Positions 52,177 through 61,352 of a stretch of 64,000 bases of DNA are shown here, in pieces. This DNA comes from an uncultured Roseicyclus sp. (GTDB lineage Bacteria; Pseudomonadota; Alphaproteobacteria; Rhodobacterales; Rhodobacteraceae): contig CANLLF010000002.1 of assembly GCA_947491935.1 (NCBI GenBank), positions 186,001 to 250,000 of the forward strand. The letters run 5' to 3'. The notes beneath the pieces are model-generated. The model had not been told where the DNA came from. It did no database searches and saw only the letters and a program-made list of their open reading frames with translations. Each line of letters opens with the position of its first letter. The stretch's first letter is position 1. Both the position numbers and the translations under genes were made by a program.

Positions 52177-53272
52177 GGATCATCAGCTCCCTGTTGAATT
52201 GGGTCAGGCACTCATGCCCGGTGTCGGTGACAACGACGTTGTCTTCGATGCGGACGCCGATGTCGTTTTGGCTGTAAAGGCCGGGCTCCACCGTAAACAC
52301 CATCCCCGCGCGCTGGGGATCGTGATTGGTGTGGACGACAACGGGGGCCTCGTGGACCTCGCGGCCAAGGCCATGCCCTGTTTTGTGGAGGATCTTGTCG
52401 GCGAAGGGCGACGCCTTCAGCACGTCGGTCGCGGCAGCGTCGACTGCGCCGATTGGGGCGCCCGCACGGACGGCGGCGCGGCCCTTTCGGTTGGCTTCAA
52501 GAACGGTCCCATAGACGTGCGCGTGTATGTCTGTCGCGTGTCGGCAAAACACGGTGCGGGTGATGTCGGCGTGCATATCGCCAAAACTGGCCCCGAAATC
52601 GATCAGGAGCACGTCGCCCGCGCCCACGACGCGCTCGGACGCGTCGCCATGGGGGTTGGCCGCCGCACCACCGCTCAGAACAATCGGATCAAATGCGAAA
52701 CCGGTCGCACCGTGGGACAGCATGGCGGCCTTGAGGCGTGCTGCGATCTGCCGTTCGCTCTGGCCAAAAATCCCGGCATCGTAGGTTTCGCCCAAGGCCG
52801 CTTCGCTGATTTCGATGGCCCGGCGCAGATCGTCGATTTCTGAGGCATCTTTCAGCAGGCGCAATTCCGCGAGGACCGTGTCCGCATCCTGCAAGGCGTC
52901 AGCGCCGAGTAGCTTGGACAGCGTGCGATATTCGGCGGCCCGCATCCGCAGCCCTTCGACCCCGCAGGGGCCGTCGATTTCCATATGTTTGGTCAGTTCG
53001 GCAAAGGCAGCGACCGGGCCTTCGACATCGGTCCAGTAGAACGTCTGAACGTCCGGCATGCTCTCGCCCCATTTCTGCCGCTCCAGCGCAGGCATAAGAG
53101 CAAAGGCCTGCCCATCCGCACGCAGAACGTAGAAGGTCGGGCGCTCCATCAAATGCAGGTGCACGCCTGTCAGATAGGCGAAATTTGGCCCCGGCACGAA
53201 CGCGGCCGCCCCGAGCCCTGCCGCGCGCAGAAGCGCCGTGGCCCGGGCGCGCCGTTTTTCGAAGTCGCTCAT
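52169..53272 (-). CDS. M24-family metallopeptidase (Xaa-Pro dipeptidase-like)
   Basis: The 367-residue pita-bread enzyme has an N-terminal creatinase-type domain (residues 1-130) and a C-terminal M24 domain. All five metal ligands are present: Asp225 (LIDFG), Asp236 (HADITRT), His300 (KTGHGLGREVHE), Glu329 (FTVEPG) and Glu343 (RIEDN). A metal-dependent amidase or peptidase is therefore expected, not the metal-free creatinase. It could cleave an amide formed by the HyuAB step. Its ATG overlaps the GntR stop (ATGA at 53269-53272). Confidence 0.9.
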   Translation of the reverse strand: MSDFEKRRARATALLRAAGLGAAAFVPGPNFAYLTGVHLHLMERPTFYVLRADGQAFALMPALERQKWGESMPDVQTFYWTDVEGPVAAFAELTKHMEIDGPCGVEGLRMRAAEYRTLSKLLGADALQDADTVLAELRLLKDASEIDDLRRAIEISEAALGETYDAGIFGQSERQIAARLKAAMLSHGATGFAFDPIVLSGGAAANPHGDASERVVGAGDVLLIDFGASFGDMHADITRTVFCRHATDIHAHVYGTVLEANRKGRAAVRAGAPIGAVDAAATDVLKASPFADKILHKTGHGLGREVHEAPVVVHTNHDPQRAGMVFTVEPGLYSQNDIGVRIEDNVVVTDTGHECLTQFNRELMILE

Positions 53273-54003
53273 GGATTACCCTCCGGATCCAGTGTCATGC
53301 GATGCCCAAAACGCGGCCCAAGCCCCCGTTGGATCACCTGTGTCTCGAACAGGATCGAGGCGCTTACGGCGGCGTCCCCGGCATCCGCATCCCCCGCGGC
53401 CATGGCATCAACAACGGCCCGCAGGCGGGTGACGGCTTGGTCGCGATCCTCCGCAGTCACATGGGGGAAGAAATAGAGCAGCTTCATCCGGACCGAGGCA
53501 TCCTGAGCCTCAAGGAAGTATTTCGCGAGAAACCGGTTGCGTGCGTGATCCGCGATATGACGATAGAGCCCCAACTGCGCACGTAGGGCCGCTTCAATGT
53601 CGCCGGTGTCCAGCCCGCCGGCGTAATCCTCCACAAAGGCCGAGAGTTCGCCGGGAGCGACTGGGCCGTGCCCGGCCGCTGCGCGGATCAGACCGCGTGA
53701 CAACAACATGAAGGTGTCCAGGAAGGCCGCCTGGTTGTGCAGCGACAACGGCGCGACGATGGACGTCCTGTTTTGCAGGAATTGAACGAAGCCCTCATTG
53801 GCCAGCAGCAACAGCGCTTCGCGGATCGGCGTGCGTGAGACGTCGTAGGTCGAGGCCAGGGCGACCTCGTCCAGCGCCGACCCCGGCTCAACCCGCAGCC
53901 ATTGAATATCGTCGCGGAGTTTTTCGTAAACCATCAATGCGCCGCGTTTCTTGCGCAGGGCCGGTTCTGGTTTTCGGTTTATGTCGTTGCGAATACTGTT
54001 CAT
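53269..54003 (-). CDS. GntR-family regulator (FCD-type) of the hydantoinase cluster
   Basis: The 244-residue protein has an N-terminal winged helix (LDEVALASTYDVSRTPIREALLLLANEGFVQFL, residues about 43-75) and a helical ligand domain with metal-type His residues (YRHIADHARNRF, FPHVTAED). It heads the minus-strand genes and faces the ABC/hyu genes. The 80-base gap between holds TTGCA-type repeats, likely its operator. Its ATG is at the edge of those repeats. Confidence 0.9.
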   Translation of the reverse strand: MNSIRNDINRKPEPALRKKRGALMVYEKLRDDIQWLRVEPGSALDEVALASTYDVSRTPIREALLLLANEGFVQFLQNRTSIVAPLSLHNQAAFLDTFMLLSRGLIRAAAGHGPVAPGELSAFVEDYAGGLDTGDIEAALRAQLGLYRHIADHARNRFLAKYFLEAQDASVRMKLLYFFPHVTAEDRDQAVTRLRAVVDAMAAGDADAGDAAVSASILFETQVIQRGLGPRFGHRMTLDPEGNP

Positions 54004-54013
54004 GAAATTATTG

Positions 54014-54039
54014 TTGCATTAAGTTTGCATAATGTGCAA
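54014..54039. promoter_or_regulatory. TTGCA/TGCAA operator between GntR and ABC genes
   Basis: TTGCA-TAATG-TGCAA (54025-54039) is an inverted repeat with 5-base arms. A third half-site TTGCA lies at 54014-54018, eleven bases before the first arm. It sits 11 bases from the GntR ATG and 45 bases before the binding-protein ATG. The size and position fit a GntR-type operator controlling both directions (inference). Confidence 0.6.
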
Positions 54040-54083
54040 CGTCAAAGCATCACGGAACGAAGAATTATTAGGGAGGGCGACCC

Positions 54084-55070
54084 ATGGGGATGCTCAAAAA
54101 GGTGCTTCTGGCCGGAACGGCATTGGTGGGAACAGCCGGGTTTGCGGCCTCGGAAGGGACGATCGCGTATTTTGCGGCCTCCTCGCAAAACGGTTTCAAT
54201 CAGGCGACTTATGAGGGTGTTCAGGAGATGGCCGCCGCGCGCGGCTACGAGACCGAGATCCTCGATGGCCAGTTCGACGCAGCCCTGCAATACAGCCAGA
54301 TCGAGGATGCGCTGGCCTCCGGGCGATACGTGGGCATGATCGTTGCGCCGAACGATTCGGTCGGGATCGCAGGCGCGTTTGAACAGGTGGTGGCCGAAGG
54401 TATCCCGATCGGCACGGTCCTGTTTCCGGTGGGGCCCGATCTGAATTCACTGGAGCCGCAGGTCGAGGGGATCACGGTGACGGCGGCGTCGCCGCCGGTG
54501 GCGGGGGCCACGGTTCAGGCCGATGCCGTGGTCGAATATTGCGCCGAGATTGACCCGTGCAATGTGGTGATCATCATCGGCGCTCAGATCTTCCCCTTCG
54601 ACAACCTGCGCCTGGAAACCTACCAGGCGGTTCTGGGCGAACACGACAATATCGACGTGGTTGCGGTGGGCGAGGGATACTACTCTCCCGACCCGAGCTT
54701 GCAGGCGATGACGGATATCCTGCAGGCCAATCCGGAGGTGGACGTGGTTCTGTCCAATGCCGATCAGCATCTGGTGGGTGTGGAGATCGCGCTTGAGGCT
54801 GCCGGGATGAATCCCGCCGATCTGTACCTGAGCGGTGGCGGTGCCGCCGGGATTGCAATCGAGGCGATCCGGGAAGGGCGCTGGGACGCAACGCTGGCCT
54901 ATTTTCCGCGCACCATGGGCGCGCTGGCGATGGAGCAGATTGCCAATGCGCTTGAAGGCGAACCGGTGACCCAGGCGATCAACATGGACGAGGCGGGCCC
55001 GATCGAGGCGATGATCGATGCCGCCGTCCTTGAGGCCAATCCCGACTTCGCCGGTGAGTGGGAACAGTAA
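54084..55070 (+). CDS. Sugar-type ABC transporter periplasmic binding protein
   Basis: The 328-residue class-I binding protein has a signal peptide (MGMLKKVLLAGTALVGTAGFAAS) and a RbsB-like two-lobe fold: TIAYFAASSQNGFNQATYEGVQEMAAARGYETEILDGQFDAALQYSQIEDALASGRYVGMIVAPNDS. RbsB relatives bind sugars, but also purines, autoinducer-2 and other polar rings. Here the genes downstream point to a hydantoin- or lactam-like ligand. It starts the plus-strand operon; GGGAGGG precedes the ATG. Confidence 0.9.
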   Translation: MGMLKKVLLAGTALVGTAGFAASEGTIAYFAASSQNGFNQATYEGVQEMAAARGYETEILDGQFDAALQYSQIEDALASGRYVGMIVAPNDSVGIAGAFEQVVAEGIPIGTVLFPVGPDLNSLEPQVEGITVTAASPPVAGATVQADAVVEYCAEIDPCNVVIIIGAQIFPFDNLRLETYQAVLGEHDNIDVVAVGEGYYSPDPSLQAMTDILQANPEVDVVLSNADQHLVGVEIALEAAGMNPADLYLSGGGAAGIAIEAIREGRWDATLAYFPRTMGALAMEQIANALEGEPVTQAINMDEAGPIEAMIDAAVLEANPDFAGEWEQ

Positions 55071-55083
55071 TCTCAAATCAAGC

Positions 55084-55109
55084 GGCGGCGCGCCCTCCCG
55101 TGCGCCGCC
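55084..55109 (+). promoter_or_regulatory. Intercistronic hairpin between binding-protein gene and hyuA
   Basis: An 8-bp perfect stem GGCGGCGC/GCGCCGCC (55084-55091, 55102-55109) with a 10-base loop lies 13 bases after the binding-protein stop. Such hairpins commonly protect the upstream mRNA and raise binding-protein levels over the other subunits. No T run, so not a full terminator. Confidence 0.6.
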
Positions 55110-55131
55110 CGGAACCGAGGGATTGAACATC

Positions 55132-57159
55132 GTGACAACCAGCTATCGTGTGTCCGCGGATATCGGCGGCACTTTCACAGATATTGTCTACCAGGACGTG
55201 AAAACCGGCCAATGCGGCGCGGCCAAGGTGCTCTCCACACCGGACAACCCGGCGCTGGCGGTCTTGCAGGGCATCGATCAGGTCCTGGGCGACGACGGCA
55301 AGCTGGAGTTTTTCGTCCATGGCACCACGGTGGGCCTGAACGCCTTGCTGACGCGGCGAGGCTCCAAAGTGGCCCTCGTGACCAACGAGAATTTCCGCGA
55401 CATCTACACCATTCAGGGCAACGATCGCGGTGAGATCTTTTCGATCCGCTGGAACAAGCCCGAACCCCTTGTTCCGTTGGAGCATACGTTCACGGTGGCC
55501 GGACGCATCGCGGCGGATGGCACGGAATTGGCGCCGTTGCGCCTGACGGACCTGGATGCCTTAGTCACGGCCTGCCAACAGGAGCGCTACGAGGCAATTG
55601 CGATTTCGCTTTTGTTTTCCTTCAACAATCCTGCCCACGAAATCGCCGTGCGCGACTATCTTGCCGAGCGTCTGCCGGACGTGCAGATCGTGTTATCGCA
55701 TCAGGTTTCGCCCGAGTGGCGGGAGTTTGAACGCACGTCGACCACGGTGACAGATGCGTATCTGGCCCCGGTTGTGCGCCGCTATATCTCGACCCTGCAA
55801 AATGAGATGGGGGATCGCCTGCCAGAAGGCGGTGCGCTGCATGTGATGGAATCCAATGGCGGTGTGATGACCGCCGCCGCCGCATCCGAGACACCGCTGC
55901 AGACCCTGCTCTCCGGCCCGGTTGGCGGAGCGATTGGCGGCAAAGCCCTGTCGGCCACAACGGGGCGCGGCAACCTGATCTGCATCGACATGGGCGGCAC
56001 GTCGTTTGACGCGTCTTTGGTGATCGACGGGCTGCCATCGGCGTCGAACGAGGCGATGTTAGAGGGCCTGCCGATCCAGATGTCGGTGGTTGATATCCAC
56101 GTGATCGGCGCGGGCGGTGGCTCCATCGCATGGAAAGAGGCGGGTGCGGTCCGCGTCGGGCCACAATCGGCGGGGTCGAAGCCCGGGCCGGTTTGTTACG
56201 GGCTCGGCGGAACCGAGCCAGCGGTCTCGGATGCCAACCTCGTTCTTGGCCGCCTTGATGGCGCGAATTTCTCGGGCGGGGATATGTCGCTCAATCGTGA
56301 CGCCGCGGCCCATGTGCTGGCGGATCTCGGCAAGGATTTCGGCATGAACGGCGAAGAGATGGCCCAGGGTGTCATCGATATCGTCAACGCCAAGATGGCC
56401 GACGCGATCCGCACGATCACCATTCAGCGCGGGATCGATCCGCGGGAATTCTCGCTTGTGGCCTTCGGTGGCGCCGGGCCCGCGCAGGCCGCGGCCCTGG
56501 CCGAAGAGTTGGAAATCTCCGAGGTCATAATCCCGGTCCATCCGGGCGCTTTTTCCGCCTGGGGCATGTTGCAAACGGATGTGCGCCACGACTTCAAGGA
56601 AACGCTCTACAGCTTCTGGGACCTCATCGACGCGCCGACAATCGAGACGGCATTTGCCGGGCTGGAGAAGAAGGGCCACACCTTCCTTGCCGATGAAGGC
56701 ATCACCGGGGATCGTGTGCATTTCGAGCGGGCCATCGATTTCCGCTATCACGGTCAGGAATACGTCCTGACGATCCCGCTGGCTGATGGCCCCATAGACA
56801 AGGAAAAGGTGCGGGCCGATTTCGATGCTGCCTATGAACGGCAATACGGCCATAACAGCCCGGAAAATCGCGTGGAGATGGCCAATGTCCGGCTGGCCGC
56901 CCTTGGTCAGCTTGAGCGGCCCGAAAACGCCCCGCCCGAGCGCGAGGCGCCACGACCCGCACAGGATCGTGACGTCTGGTTCGCGGGGCAGCCCCGGAAT
57001 ACCGCCATCATCGACCGCAACAGCATCCACGACGGCGATGTCGTGGAAGGGCCAGCCATCATCGAAGAGATTACCTCGACCACGCTTTTGCCGCCCGGCT
57101 GGACGGCCAAGTTGATCGAGGGCGGCCATATGAGCCTGACCAAGGAGGACGCGGCATGA
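55132..57159 (+). CDS. hyuA: Hydantoinase/oxoprolinase subunit A
   Basis: The 675-residue ATP-dependent hydantoinase/oxoprolinase large-type subunit has an acetate-kinase-like fold. The N-terminal phosphate loop is ADIGGTFTDIVY (residues 9-20), with EPLVPLEHTFTVAGRIAADG, LSGPVGGAIGGKALS, CIDMGGTSFDASLV and ASNEAMLEGLPIQMSVVDIHVIGAGGGSIAW. It works with HyuB to open hydantoin, N-methylhydantoin, 5-oxoproline or acetone-like substrates using ATP. The start is a GTG at 55132, with GAGGGA upstream. Its end overlaps the hyuB ATG by 4 bases. Confidence 0.93.
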   Translation: MTTSYRVSADIGGTFTDIVYQDVKTGQCGAAKVLSTPDNPALAVLQGIDQVLGDDGKLEFFVHGTTVGLNALLTRRGSKVALVTNENFRDIYTIQGNDRGEIFSIRWNKPEPLVPLEHTFTVAGRIAADGTELAPLRLTDLDALVTACQQERYEAIAISLLFSFNNPAHEIAVRDYLAERLPDVQIVLSHQVSPEWREFERTSTTVTDAYLAPVVRRYISTLQNEMGDRLPEGGALHVMESNGGVMTAAAASETPLQTLLSGPVGGAIGGKALSATTGRGNLICIDMGGTSFDASLVIDGLPSASNEAMLEGLPIQMSVVDIHVIGAGGGSIAWKEAGAVRVGPQSAGSKPGPVCYGLGGTEPAVSDANLVLGRLDGANFSGGDMSLNRDAAAHVLADLGKDFGMNGEEMAQGVIDIVNAKMADAIRTITIQRGIDPREFSLVAFGGAGPAQAAALAEELEISEVIIPVHPGAFSAWGMLQTDVRHDFKETLYSFWDLIDAPTIETAFAGLEKKGHTFLADEGITGDRVHFERAIDFRYHGQEYVLTIPLADGPIDKEKVRADFDAAYERQYGHNSPENRVEMANVRLAALGQLERPENAPPEREAPRPAQDRDVWFAGQPRNTAIIDRNSIHDGDVVEGPAIIEEITSTTLLPPGWTAKLIEGGHMSLTKEDAA

Positions 57160-58856
57160 GCAGCGCAGATCCGATCACCACCGAAGTCGTCCGCAATTTC
57201 GTGATTTCCTGCGCCGAGGATATGAACGCCTCGCTTTGGCGGTCCGCCCATTCGGCCATCATCTACGAGGGCAAGGACAGTGCCGTGGCGCTGATGGACG
57301 AGCATGGCAACATGCTGGGGCAATCCACCGGCGTACCGCTCTTTATCGGCGCCATCGACGTCTGCGTCCGCCACGTGAAGGACTACTACGGCGATGATAT
57401 CCACCAGGGTGACATCTTCATCATGAACGACAGCTACATGCAGGGCACGCACCTGCATGATGTCACGGCCATCGGCCCGATTTTTCACGAAGGCGAATTG
57501 GTCGGCTTCGGCGCGGCGCGCGCCCATTGGAACGATATCGGCGCGATTGATCCCGGCTCCACTATGTCGTCGACCAATATCTATCAGGAGGGCCTGCGCC
57601 TTGGGCCCACACGGATCGTCGCCCAGGGCAAGCCGATCCGCGAATGGTACGACCACCTGAAACTGAATACGCGTCTGGAGGGGGCGACGATCGGTGATCT
57701 GGGGGCACAGATCGCGGCCATCCGGACAGGTGAGCGGCGTCTGGGCCAGCTCTTGGGCAAGATCGGCACCGGCACCTACCGCGCGGCCTGTCAGAACATC
57801 TTCGAACAGGCCCGCAAGATGGACCGGGAGGCCATCGCAGCCATCAAGGACGGGACGTGGAGCCGCGAGGGGCAACTGGATAATGACGGCGTCGGCGATG
57901 AGCCGGTCAAGGTGGCCCTGACGCTAACGGTGAAAGGCGAGGAGCTTATCGTGGACCTGACCGGCACGTCCGGCCCGGTTGCGGGATCCGTCAATTGCGG
58001 GGCAAGCCAAACGGAATCGCTCTTGCGACTGGCCTACAAGACCATGATTTCCCCCGACCGCGCGATCACGGGCGGGTCGTTTGAGACGATGTCGGTCATT
58101 CTGCCGGACGAATGCATGTTCAACGCCGGCGAACCGGCGGCCTGCGAATGGTACTTTACCGGGCTTGGCCTGTTGGCGGACCTGTTCATCTCATGCCTGT
58201 CCGAAGCGATGCCGGAGCGCTCCACGGCGGCGCATTATGGGGATTCGATGGTTGTGGGCTTCTTCTCGGTCGATCCCAAGCGGGGGCAGTGGATTTCCAT
58301 CGAGCCCACGGCGGGCGGCTGGGGCGGGCGCGCCGACAGCGACGGGGAAAACGCGCTGATCAACCTCGTGAACGGTGGCTTCCGCAATATCCCGGCCGAG
58401 GTGATGGAGACGAAATTCCCGGTTCGGCTTGAGGAATTCTCGATCCGTCCCGACAGCGCGGGGCCGGGAGAACATCGGGGCGGGTGTGGTGTGGTGCGAC
58501 GGTATCGGACATTGGAGGATTGCTTCGGCGCGATCTGGTTCGAGCGCTCCAAGACGCCGGCCTGGGGCCTGAATGGGGGCGGAGAGGGGCAGGGGCCCGA
58601 AGTGACGATCAGCTTCCCCGATGGGTCGGTCGAGGACCCGCTGAAGATGCGGGCCCGCGCGCTGGTGGCCGATACAGTGGTGGAGACCAAGACGGGCGGC
58701 GGCGGTGGCAATGGCGATCCGATGAAACGCGCCTTTGCCTCGGTCGCGCGTGACGTGTCGCGTGGTCTTGTCAGCCGCGAGGCCGCCCTGCGGGACTATG
58801 GCGTTGCCATTGCCGCGGATGGCAGCGTGGATCAGTCTGCCTCCGTCGCGCGATGA
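57156..58856 (+). CDS. hyuB: Hydantoinase/oxoprolinase subunit B
   Basis: The 566-residue partner of HyuA has ADPITTEVVRNFVISCAEDMNASLWRSAHSAIIYEGKDSAVALMDEHGNMLGQSTGVPLFIGAIDVCV, then GDIFIMNDSYMQGTHLHDVTAIGPIFHEGELVGFGAARAHWNDIGAIDPGS and late GPGEHRGGCGVVRRYR, all typical HyuB elements with a likely metal site of Asp and His residues. It probably carries the hydrolytic half of the reaction. It overlaps hyuA at the start and the ABC ATPase gene at the end (4 bases each). Confidence 0.94.
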   Translation: MSSADPITTEVVRNFVISCAEDMNASLWRSAHSAIIYEGKDSAVALMDEHGNMLGQSTGVPLFIGAIDVCVRHVKDYYGDDIHQGDIFIMNDSYMQGTHLHDVTAIGPIFHEGELVGFGAARAHWNDIGAIDPGSTMSSTNIYQEGLRLGPTRIVAQGKPIREWYDHLKLNTRLEGATIGDLGAQIAAIRTGERRLGQLLGKIGTGTYRAACQNIFEQARKMDREAIAAIKDGTWSREGQLDNDGVGDEPVKVALTLTVKGEELIVDLTGTSGPVAGSVNCGASQTESLLRLAYKTMISPDRAITGGSFETMSVILPDECMFNAGEPAACEWYFTGLGLLADLFISCLSEAMPERSTAAHYGDSMVVGFFSVDPKRGQWISIEPTAGGWGGRADSDGENALINLVNGGFRNIPAEVMETKFPVRLEEFSIRPDSAGPGEHRGGCGVVRRYRTLEDCFGAIWFERSKTPAWGLNGGGEGQGPEVTISFPDGSVEDPLKMRARALVADTVVETKTGGGGGNGDPMKRAFASVARDVSRGLVSREAALRDYGVAIAADGSVDQSASVAR

Positions 58857-60361
58857 GCGCCGCGCCGCTTCTTTCGGTTCGCGGTATCGGCGTGCGGTTC
58901 GGTGATGTGGATGTGCTCTCCGGCATTGATCTCGATATCCGCCCCGGGGAGGTCCATGGCCTGATCGGTGAAAACGGCGCCGGGAAGTCAAGCCTGGGCA
59001 AGGTTCTCGGCGGCTATTACCGGGCCTCGAACGGCGAGATCAGCGTAGATGGACGCCCCCAAAACCGTTGGGATACGCCCGCCGCGCTCGATGCAGGCGT
59101 CGCGATCATGCACCAGGAATTGCAACTGGTACCCGCGCTGACCGTGGCGCAAAACGTGTTCCTTGGTCTGGAGGAGCACCGCCACGGGATCTTGCGCGGA
59201 ACGGAAGCCGCCCGTCTCGATGTCTTGATGGGCCAAAGCGGGTTGCGCCTCGATCCCCATGCCAAGGCCGCGAGCCTGACGATCGCCGAACAGCAGAAGA
59301 TCGAGATTCTGCGCGCCCTGGCGCGCCAGGCGCGGGTGATCGTGATGGATGAGCCCACCGCGGCCCTGTCGAAATCGGAAATCGTTCAACTGCACCGGAT
59401 CATGCGGGCGCTGCGCGATGAGGGCCGTTCGGTCATCTACGTGACCCACTTCCTCAACGACGTCCTAGATGTGGCAGACCGGATCACGGTGCTGCGCAAT
59501 GGGAAGAAGGTGCGGACCGGCGACACGGCTGATGAGACAAGGGAAACGCTTGTCTCGGCGATGTTGGGCAGCACGAAGACCGACACGCTTTATCCGCCGA
59601 AATCGCGGGATCATGGCGAGGTTGTGCTGTCGGTGCAGGATCTGACGTCGCCCACTGGCACGGCGGTTCAACGGCTCGAAATCCGCGCGGGAGAGGTGGT
59701 CGGGTTTGCCGGGCTCATGGGCGCGGGACGGTCGGAAATTGCCCGCGCCATCATCGGGGCGGACCCAGCAAGTGGCGAGGTGGCGGTGGCAGGTCGGGCT
59801 TTGACGGACCGATCCATTGCCGCCGCGACGGAGGCCGGCATCGTCATGGTGCCGGAAGATCGCCGGGGTCAGGGCCTTGTGATGTCGTCGCCGGTGCGCG
59901 CCAATATTTCGCTGCCGCATCTGGGTGCGATTTCAGCGCGCGGGATCATGGCAAATGCCCGCGAACGGGCACTGGCGCTGGGGTTGATCGATCAACTCGA
60001 TATCCGCCCCGCCATGGTCGATGGCGATGTGTCGAACTATTCCGGCGGCAACCAGCAAAAGGTGCTGTTGGGGAAATGGCTGGCGGGTAACCCCAAGGTG
60101 CTGATCCTCGATGAGCCGTCCCGCGGCGTCGATGTGGGCGCGCGGGAGACGATCCACCGGGAGATCGGGCGACTGGCCAGCGAGGGCGTCGCGATCCTGG
60201 TCATCTCCAGCGAGATCGACGAGGTCCTCGGGCTTGCAACGCGCGTGTTTCTTGTGGACCGGGGCCGCCTCGTCGACGAGATCGACCCCGATGAGGTCGG
60301 CGAGGCCGAGGTTCTGGCCGCGCTTTTCAATCACCAAAGTGTGGGAGAGACCGCCGCATGA
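58853..60361 (+). CDS. Sugar-type ABC transporter ATPase (two nucleotide domains)
   Basis: The 502-residue RbsA/MglA-type tandem ATPase has domain 1 Walker A GENGAGKSSLG and Walker B VIVMDEPTAALSKSE. Domain 2 carries the RbsA-like altered P-loop GLMGAGRSEIARA and the strong signature SNYSGGNQQKVLLGKWL. It pairs with the single permease encoded next. The ATG overlaps the hyuB stop by 4 bases. Confidence 0.94.
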   Translation: MSAAPLLSVRGIGVRFGDVDVLSGIDLDIRPGEVHGLIGENGAGKSSLGKVLGGYYRASNGEISVDGRPQNRWDTPAALDAGVAIMHQELQLVPALTVAQNVFLGLEEHRHGILRGTEAARLDVLMGQSGLRLDPHAKAASLTIAEQQKIEILRALARQARVIVMDEPTAALSKSEIVQLHRIMRALRDEGRSVIYVTHFLNDVLDVADRITVLRNGKKVRTGDTADETRETLVSAMLGSTKTDTLYPPKSRDHGEVVLSVQDLTSPTGTAVQRLEIRAGEVVGFAGLMGAGRSEIARAIIGADPASGEVAVAGRALTDRSIAAATEAGIVMVPEDRRGQGLVMSSPVRANISLPHLGAISARGIMANARERALALGLIDQLDIRPAMVDGDVSNYSGGNQQKVLLGKWLAGNPKVLILDEPSRGVDVGARETIHREIGRLASEGVAILVISSEIDEVLGLATRVFLVDRGRLVDEIDPDEVGEAEVLAALFNHQSVGETAA

Positions 60362-61293
60362 CCCGGGCGAAGGTGTTTTACTTCCTGCAGACCTACGCGG
60401 TCCTGATCCTGATCGCGATGCTGATGCTTGCCCTCTCGCTGTTGTCCGACAGCTTCCTGACCGGCCGCAACCTGCTCAATATCCTTAACCAGAATGCGCC
60501 CTTGGCGATCATGGCATCGGCCATGACGCTCGTGATCATCGTCGGCGGCTTCGATCTGTCGGTGGGCGCAATCTTTGCCATGGGCTCCGTGGCCTCTGCG
60601 TGGCTCGCCGTGAATGTCGACCCGTATCTTGGCCTGTTGCTTGCGCCGTTCGTCGGGTTGGCACTCGGCTTTGCCAACGGCCTCGCCATCACGACCCTGC
60701 GCGTGCACTCCTTTCTTGCCACCATCGCAACGGCCCTGATCTTCAAGGGCATCGCGGTCGCGCTCTCCGATGGGCGGCTGATTTCGGTGCGGCTCGACGA
60801 TTTCACATGGCTGGGGCGCGGGCGGTTTCTGGGTGTCTTCAACTCGGTTTGGCTGATGGTGGCCTTCGCGCTGATCCTCACCTTTCTGCTGACCCGCACC
60901 ACCTTCGGGCGCCGCGTCTTCTCGGTCGGTGGCAATGAAGAGGCCGCGATCTTGTCGGGGATCCGCACCAACCGGATCAAGATCGCCGCCTTCGCAATTG
61001 CCGGTTTTGCGGCCGGTCTGGCCTCGATCATCACCACGTCACGCGTGGCCGTGGGGCAGGCGACGGCGGGGGACGGGCTGGAACTGCAGGCCATCGCGGC
61101 CGTCATCCTCGGCGGCACAAGCATCTATGGCGGGCAGGGTGCGGTTTGGCGGTCGCTGGCGGGCGTGTTCCTTCTGGCGCTCGTCAATAACGGGTTCAAC
61201 ATCCTGAGCATCGATCCCTTCTTCCGTGACCTGACCATGGGTCTGATCATCCTCGCCGCGGTGGGTCTGTCTGCTGTGGGGCAACGGCGCTGA
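60358..61293 (+). CDS. Sugar-type ABC transporter permease
   Basis: The 311-residue RbsC-like permease has about nine helices with the family loop GGFDLSVGAIFAMGSVASAWL, AIAAVILGGTSIYGGQGAVWRSLAGVFLLALVNNGFNIL. It forms the membrane channel of the uptake system. ATG 60358 overlaps the ATPase stop. The next gene (MDR reductase) begins 59 bases later. Confidence 0.93.
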   Translation: MTRAKVFYFLQTYAVLILIAMLMLALSLLSDSFLTGRNLLNILNQNAPLAIMASAMTLVIIVGGFDLSVGAIFAMGSVASAWLAVNVDPYLGLLLAPFVGLALGFANGLAITTLRVHSFLATIATALIFKGIAVALSDGRLISVRLDDFTWLGRGRFLGVFNSVWLMVAFALILTFLLTRTTFGRRVFSVGGNEEAAILSGIRTNRIKIAAFAIAGFAAGLASIITTSRVAVGQATAGDGLELQAIAAVILGGTSIYGGQGAVWRSLAGVFLLALVNNGFNILSIDPFFRDLTMGLIILAAVGLSAVGQRR

Positions 61294-61352
61294 CTGGCTG
61301 GCCCGACCGGGCGGCAACACGACCAGACGCCATATTCAGGGACACGACATCA

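Noticed and set aside
52169-53272. Creatinase (creatine to sarcosine plus urea) as identity of the M24 gene
   Set aside because: It would fit the sarcosine-type dehydrogenase nearby, but all five metal ligands of M24 metallopeptidases are kept, while creatinase is a metal-free member of the fold.
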